A DNA stretch of 7,335 nt from Alkaliphilus sp. GTDB lineage: Bacteria; Bacillota; Clostridia; Peptostreptococcales; Thermotaleaceae. The position numbers were made by a program, and so were the translations under genes. The stretch's first letter is position 1, and every line of letters starts with the position of its first letter. Shown one piece after another: positions 5,804-7,335 of the stretch. The notes beneath the pieces are model-generated. The model ran no database searches. It was not told the origin of the DNA and worked only from the letters and a program-made list of their open reading frames with translations. The DNA lies in contig JAGXRU010000276.1 in NCBI GenBank assembly GCA_018335765.1, positions 1 to 7,335 on the forward strand. Direction: 5' to 3'.

Positions 5804-7335
5804 ATGAGTATAAATATTAATGATAGGATTATTGAAGAAATCAAGACAAAAAACGACATAATTGATACAATTTCTAGATATGTTCAACTAAAAAAAAGCG
5901 GACAAAATCACATGGGTTTATGTCCATTTCACAAGGAAAAGACGCCATCATTCAGTGTTTTAGAAGAAAAACAATTTTATCACTGTTTTGGTTGTGGAGA
6001 AACTGGAGATGTTATTAAATTCATTATGAAAATTGAGAATGTGGATTTTGTTGAAGCTACAACACTTTTAGGAGAGCGAGTGGGTATAAGAATAGAAGAA
6101 AATGTAGAATCAAAGAAGGAAAAAGAAGAACTAAGTCGAAAAAATAGAATATGTGAATTAAATAGAGAAGCTGCAATGTTTTATCACTCGAATCTTTATG
6201 GAGGACAATCTAAGGGACTTGCTTACTTTGAAAAAAGAGGATTAAAGCCAGATACTATAAAAAAATTTGGTTTAGGATTCGCTGATGATTCATGGGACGA
6301 TCTGATTAAGTACCTAAGCTTAAAAGGATATGAAATGGAAATTATTAAAGAAGCTGGTCTAATTGTTAAAAAAAAAGAGTCGCATGGCTATTACAACAGG
6401 TTTAGAAATAGAATAATGTTTCCGATAATAAGCGCAGCAGGCAAGGTTATTGGGTTTGGAGGTAGAACCATAGATGATTCATTGCCAAAATACTTAAATA
6501 CTCCAGAAAGCCCTGTTTTTAGTAAAGGAAATAATCTCTTTGGTATAAATCTAGCTAAAAAGGAATTAGGAAATGAAAAGAGAATTATAATTGTAGAAGG
6601 TTACATGGATGTTATTTCATTATATCAAAATGATATAAAAAACGTAGTAGCTTCATTGGGAACAGCTCTAACGAAGAATCAGGGAAGGCTTTTGAGAAAA
6701 TATGCTGATGAAGTATTTCTTGCATATGATACTGATTCAGCAGGACAGACAGCAACTCTTAGAGGAATGGATGTGCTTAATGAAGAAGGTTGTCAGGTTA
6801 AAGTCATACATCTTTCTGATGGAAAGGATCCCGATGAGTTAGTTTCAAAAAAAGGAAAAAGTGCTTTCATAAAAGAAATGGATAATGCGTATTCGTTTAT
6901 TGACTATAAAATATTTTTATCTAAAAAGGATAATGACTTATCTACTGTTGAAGGTAAAATCAAATTTGTTAAATCAATTACCGAGGTTCTCAAAACTATT
7001 AAAAGCCCAGTGGTAGCGGATGCATATATCAATAAAATCTCTTTAGATACGGATATTTCTGCAAATGCTATAAAAACAGAAATTTATGGAAATGATAAAC
7101 GTGGTTTTCTGGATAATCAAATACCTTTGAACACTGGAAAGTATAGAAGTAAATATGATAGGAATACTAATAAAGATGGGATTCAGCCTGTATCAGTCGT
7201 TTTGAAAAGTGGATATTTAGAGGCGGAAAGATGTCTTTTAAAGCTATTAATTCTTGACAGAGAACTATTTGTAAAAAACAAATCAATGATAAACTTCAAT
7301 GACTTCTCAGAAAAGACTCATCAAAAAATCGCAGA
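5804..7335 (+). CDS. dnaG: DNA primase DnaG (3' end beyond the window)
   Basis: DnaG makes the short RNA primers for DNA replication and works with the replicative helicase at the fork. About 510 codons are present in one open frame. The family is near 600 residues, so roughly the last 90 are cut off by the window edge, not by a mutation. The CHC2 zinc finger is at the N-terminus (Cys40, His43, Cys61, Cys64 in CPFH...CFGC). The catalytic core follows, with RFRNRIMFPI and GFGGR. The TOPRIM fold has VEGYMDV with Glu265 and the metal-binding Asp309 and Asp311 in YDTDSAG, the same numbering as I recall for the E. coli enzyme. A hydrophilic linker at about 435-463 leads into the start of the helicase-binding domain (LEAERCLLKLLI, from about 472). 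I chose ATG 5804 because family members begin M-S-I and a GGGTGAT ribosome-site remnant lies just upstream. ATG 5792, four codons earlier in frame, is possible but has no ribosome site. A sigma factor gene (rpoD/sigA) is expected next by gene order. Confidence 0.97.
   Translation, partial: MSININDRIIEEIKTKNDIIDTISRYVQLKKSGQNHMGLCPFHKEKTPSFSVLEEKQFYHCFGCGETGDVIKFIMKIENVDFVEATTLLGERVGIRIEENVESKKEKEELSRKNRICELNREAAMFYHSNLYGGQSKGLAYFEKRGLKPDTIKKFGLGFADDSWDDLIKYLSLKGYEMEIIKEAGLIVKKKESHGYYNRFRNRIMFPIISAAGKVIGFGGRTIDDSLPKYLNTPESPVFSKGNNLFGINLAKKELGNEKRIIIVEGYMDVISLYQNDIKNVVASLGTALTKNQGRLLRKYADEVFLAYDTDSAGQTATLRGMDVLNEEGCQVKVIHLSDGKDPDELVSKKGKSAFIKEMDNAYSFIDYKIFLSKKDNDLSTVEGKIKFVKSITEVLKTIKSPVVADAYINKISLDTDISANAIKTEIYGNDKRGFLDNQIPLNTGKYRSKYDRNTNKDGIQPVSVVLKSGYLEAERCLLKLLILDRELFVKNKSMINFNDFSEKTHQKIA

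Noticed and set aside
1..7335. Mobile element, phage, defence, toxin-antitoxin or CRISPR content
   Set aside because: All coding space is taken by five recognisable housekeeping genes on one strand. No terminal inverted repeats, spaced repeats or transposase/integrase motifs were seen.

Overview
The window is a stretch of housekeeping chromosome from a low-GC Firmicute, most likely of class Clostridia. The evidence is the AT-rich sequence (by eye about two thirds A+T), strong AGGAGG-type ribosome binding sites, hairpin/T-tract terminators, and five proteins that all look like clostridial or bacillary families. All genes lie on the + strand. I see no mobile element, CRISPR array, tRNA, rRNA or phage gene.

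Layout. Positions 1-158 hold a hairpin terminator, probably of an upstream gene that lies outside the window, then a promoter region. Next come three closely packed genes: a CcpN-type repressor with an HTH and two CBS domains (186-830), the pyruvate,phosphate dikinase regulatory protein (844-1662), and pyruvate,phosphate dikinase itself (1688-4312). A long perfect hairpin at 4351-4399 closes this unit. The gap before the next gene also holds a 12-bp tandem repeat and an AT-rich promoter-like stretch. An HD-domain dNTP triphosphohydrolase of the dGTPase family follows (4544-5545). A 258-bp non-coding gap then precedes dnaG (primase), which starts at 5804 and runs off the right edge after about 510 codons.

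How the genes fit together. The first three genes look like one gluconeogenesis/PEP module. CcpN represses gluconeogenic genes in Bacillus subtilis. The regulatory protein switches PPDK on and off by reversible threonine phosphorylation. PPDK interconverts pyruvate and PEP. From memory, B. subtilis carries glyQS-ccpN-yqfL-yqxD-dnaG-sigA in this order. Here ppdK and a dGTPase gene occupy the place between the yqfL homologue and dnaG, so the regulatory protein sits directly beside its enzyme target. The right half is a DNA replication/nucleotide block (dGTPase, primase), and I would expect the major sigma factor gene just beyond the window.

I found no convincing undescribed system. The points most worth checking are the unclear start codon of the repressor gene (its good Shine-Dalgarno site points at an AUA codon), a palindrome in its leader that resembles the CcpN operator, and the tandem repeat upstream of the dGTPase gene.
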